Made by a program: the position numbers and the translations under genes
The notes under the pieces: generated by a model
Database searches by the model: none
What the model was told of the DNA's origin: nothing
What the model saw: the letters and a program-made list of their open reading frames with translations, nothing else
Assembly (NCBI GenBank): GCA_027623995.1
Contig: JAQBUF010000035.1
Span: 1-35,240 of the forward strand
Source of the DNA: Nitrospirota bacterium
Lineage (GTDB): Bacteria; Nitrospirota; Nitrospiria; Nitrospirales; UBA8639
Direction of reading: 5' to 3'
Length of the DNA: 35,240 nucleotides
Shown here: positions 33,978 through 35,240 of the stretch, piece after piece
Numbering within the stretch: position 1 is the first letter of the stretch
Layout: the number at the start of each line of letters is the position of its first letter

Positions 33978-34540
33978 AAAAATTCTGATTCTCCTTTGTG
34001 GTGGGCCATCCAACGAGCAAAGACAAACAACGCATCACTCAATCGATTCAAATACGGAACAATCTGAGGGTTAATAGTTTCCTCTCGCGACAGACGAACA
34101 CAAAGACGTTCAGCACGCCGGCACACGGTTCGTGCTTGGTGCAGAAAACCAGGCACCTTCCCGCCCCCTGGCAATAAAAATTCTTTGAGCGGTGCTAACT
34201 CTTCTTGGCACGTATCAATCCAAGTCTCCAACCGCTCAACATGCTGAGTGGTCACTTGCGGCATATTCTTAAATTCTTGCCCAGATGTGGTCGCGAGCAA
34301 CCCCCCGATATCAAATAATTTATGCTGAACTTTGTTCATCCACTCGTCCAACTGGAGAGACGCGTGACTCGACTCACAGTCCCCTTGATTAAACACGCGG
34401 ACCAATCCGATGATGGAGTTTAACTCATCAACCGTTCCATAGGTCTCAACGCGAAGAGAATCTTTCTCAATTTCTTGTCCTCCGGCGAGCCTCGTGCGAC
34501 CACCGTCCCCAGTCTTGGTATAAACTTTAGAAATTCTCAC
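33947..34540 (-). CDS. ATP:cob(I)alamin adenosyltransferase, PduO type
   Basis: A 197-residue helical-bundle enzyme that makes adenosylcobalamin. The N-terminal VYTKTGDGGRTRLAGG is the ATP-binding signature. RVETYGTVDELNS follows. The C-terminal RRAERLCVRLS and PYLNRLSDALFVFARW complete the active site. The start is GTG 34540, seven bases behind GAGGT. It is transcribed after the small Cys-rich CWC gene and before the membrane protein gene, whose start lies inside its end. It serves B12-dependent enzymes elsewhere in the genome. Confidence 0.93.
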   Translation of the reverse strand: MRISKVYTKTGDGGRTRLAGGQEIEKDSLRVETYGTVDELNSIIGLVRVFNQGDCESSHASLQLDEWMNKVQHKLFDIGGLLATTSGQEFKNMPQVTTQHVERLETWIDTCQEELAPLKEFLLPGGGKVPGFLHQARTVCRRAERLCVRLSREETINPQIVPYLNRLSDALFVFARWMAHHKGESEFLWDRSASEAS

Positions 34541-34581
34541 GTTTCAACCTCATTGTGTTTTCACAAAGGAAGGGCCTCAAC

Positions 34582-34779
34582 TCAAAGAGTCTGGCTCAAT
34601 TCATCCAAGCATACATGGCAAACACAATCGGCGAATTGGTCTTCAAGAGACATTCGTTGAGCATCAGTGAGAATCATCTCAAAACACCAACAGGCATAGA
34701 GTGGTCCACAGGAAAAGGCTTCCCCACAGCGCTCGCACGTTTTCGCCACAGCATTTCCATTTTGAGTTAACGGTATCAC
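34582..34779 (-). CDS. Cysteine-rich CWC family protein
   Basis: A 65-residue protein with eight Cys arranged as in PF14375: CERC (15, 18), FSCG (24), ACWCF (30, 32) and the late CVCHVC (52, 54, 57). These probably bind zinc. The start is GTG 34779, eight bases behind GGAGG. The open frame runs on upstream to 34857, but that extension has no ribosome-binding site and does not match the family. Function unknown. It lies 41 bases upstream of the cobalamin adenosyltransferase on the same strand. Confidence 0.75.
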   Translation of the reverse strand: MIPLTQNGNAVAKTCERCGEAFSCGPLYACWCFEMILTDAQRMSLEDQFADCVCHVCLDELSQTL

Positions 34780-34950
34780 TTTCGCAACCTCCAGGTAGAC
34801 AAACAATGAGAGAGAAAAAACGACTTCGCCGAGATGCCTCTTCTGGATCAATCGCAATTTTAGTCGCGAGAGACTCGCCCTCGTTAATTATTCACATGAT
34901 GGGGTTCGCGCCGGGCAAGACCCTATCTTCCCCTTCGAGCTTCAAGTCTT
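34780..34950. other. Upstream region of the Cys-rich CWC gene
   Basis: No gene is seen. It contains the ribosome-binding GGAGG for the CWC gene and presumably its promoter on the minus strand. Confidence 0.45.
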
Positions 34951-35045
34951 TCCTGTAGCTGCAGCATCTCATGCTGCCTCCGCCTGGCGTCCTTGGCCAT
35001 GGTTGCGCGGAAGAGAGCACGATGAGATCGTGCAGCTACAAGGAA
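34951..35045. repeat. REPIN-like pair of inverted REP hairpins
   Basis: The left arm has GTAG (34955-34958), then CT and a hairpin GCAGCAT-CTC-ATGCTGC (34961-34977). The right arm, read from the other strand, has GTAG, then CT and GCACGAT-CTC-ATCGTGC (35017-35033). The outer sequences TTCCTGTAGCTGCA and TTCCTTGTAGCTGCA also mirror each other. A GTAG head plus an adjacent palindrome, in inverted pairs, is the classical REP/REPIN layout moved by TnpA-REP (RAYT) transposases. No such transposase lies in this window. Confidence 0.6.
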
Positions 35046-35240
35046 GCCCATAGGAAGCACCCCAACAGAGATGATGATGTAACACTGAGTGGACAAGCTT
35101 AGTCATACAATAGCCTACGACTCCACCAGAATGGCGATTGACCTAGAAACACCGTGAATCAGCACGCCGCCGCCCTCTGTGTCAATAATGATGAGACACC
35201 TCCCCTATGTTAAATTAGTGTAGAGGGCGGGGAGGAGAAG
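35046..35240. other. Right-edge intergenic sequence
   Basis: No gene is seen in these last 195 bases. A short direct repeat (AGGAAGC) lies at 35041-35058. A purine-rich end continues past the window. Confidence 0.4.

Noticed and set aside
34858-35240. Possible CRISPR-like repeats at the right end
   Set aside because: There are only two inverted units with differing stems and no regular spacers, which fits a REP pair rather than an array.

Overview
The window looks like chromosome from a Nitrospira-type bacterium (Nitrospirota) with mid-range GC. This is inferred from the gene mix rather than from a marker gene. It has a chlorite-dismutase/HemQ-family heme protein, HDOD-EAL and HD-GYP signalling proteins, a FliA/WhiG-type sigma factor, secreted TPR proteins, and the order rpsB-tsf-pyrH-frr-alr.

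Layout. Positions 2-679 hold the remains of two unrelated transposases joined end to end. Positions 700-2351 hold a divergent pair of different 2-oxoglutarate/Fe(II)-type oxygenases. Positions 2429-7552 hold a very large secreted subtilase with repetitive C-terminal modules, split by one in-frame TAA. Positions 7808-9881 carry recN and a thioredoxin. Positions 10178-12387 carry small secreted proteins and a SleB-type cell-wall hydrolase. Positions 12509-13885 carry a sigma-28-type factor, a small zinc-ribbon ORF and, upstream of the sigma gene, a candidate cyclic-di-GMP-I (GEMM) riboswitch followed by an intrinsic terminator. Positions 14368-16017 carry a secreted TPR protein and the decayed C-terminal end of an Lhr-type helicase. 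Positions 16240-18750 carry the Cld/HemQ-family protein and two unrecognised genes. Positions 18850-23881 carry an EAL-HDOD protein, a tRNA with anticodon CAT, and two divergent paralogous HD-GYP proteins. Positions 23910-26939 carry a methyltransferase and a ProA-like enzyme. Positions 27358-31284 carry the rpsB-tsf-pyrH-frr-alr operon behind a strongly structured leader. Positions 31334-34779 carry cofactor and small-protein genes: thiamine-binding protein, siroheme dehydrogenase, HNH nuclease, Rieske ferredoxin, cobalamin adenosyltransferase and a Cys-rich CWC protein. The window ends with a REPIN-like pair of inverted REP hairpins.

How the parts may work together. Cyclic-di-GMP is the recurring theme: three EAL/HD-GYP proteins lie within about 5 kb, and about 5 kb away a predicted c-di-GMP sensing RNA sits in front of a sigma factor of the motility type. 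The housekeeping operon makes ribosomal protein S2, EF-Ts, UMP kinase, ribosome recycling factor and alanine racemase, and its leader is a candidate site for autoregulation by S2. Mobile-element debris, an Lhr relic and a nonsense-interrupted protease show that parts of the window are decaying.
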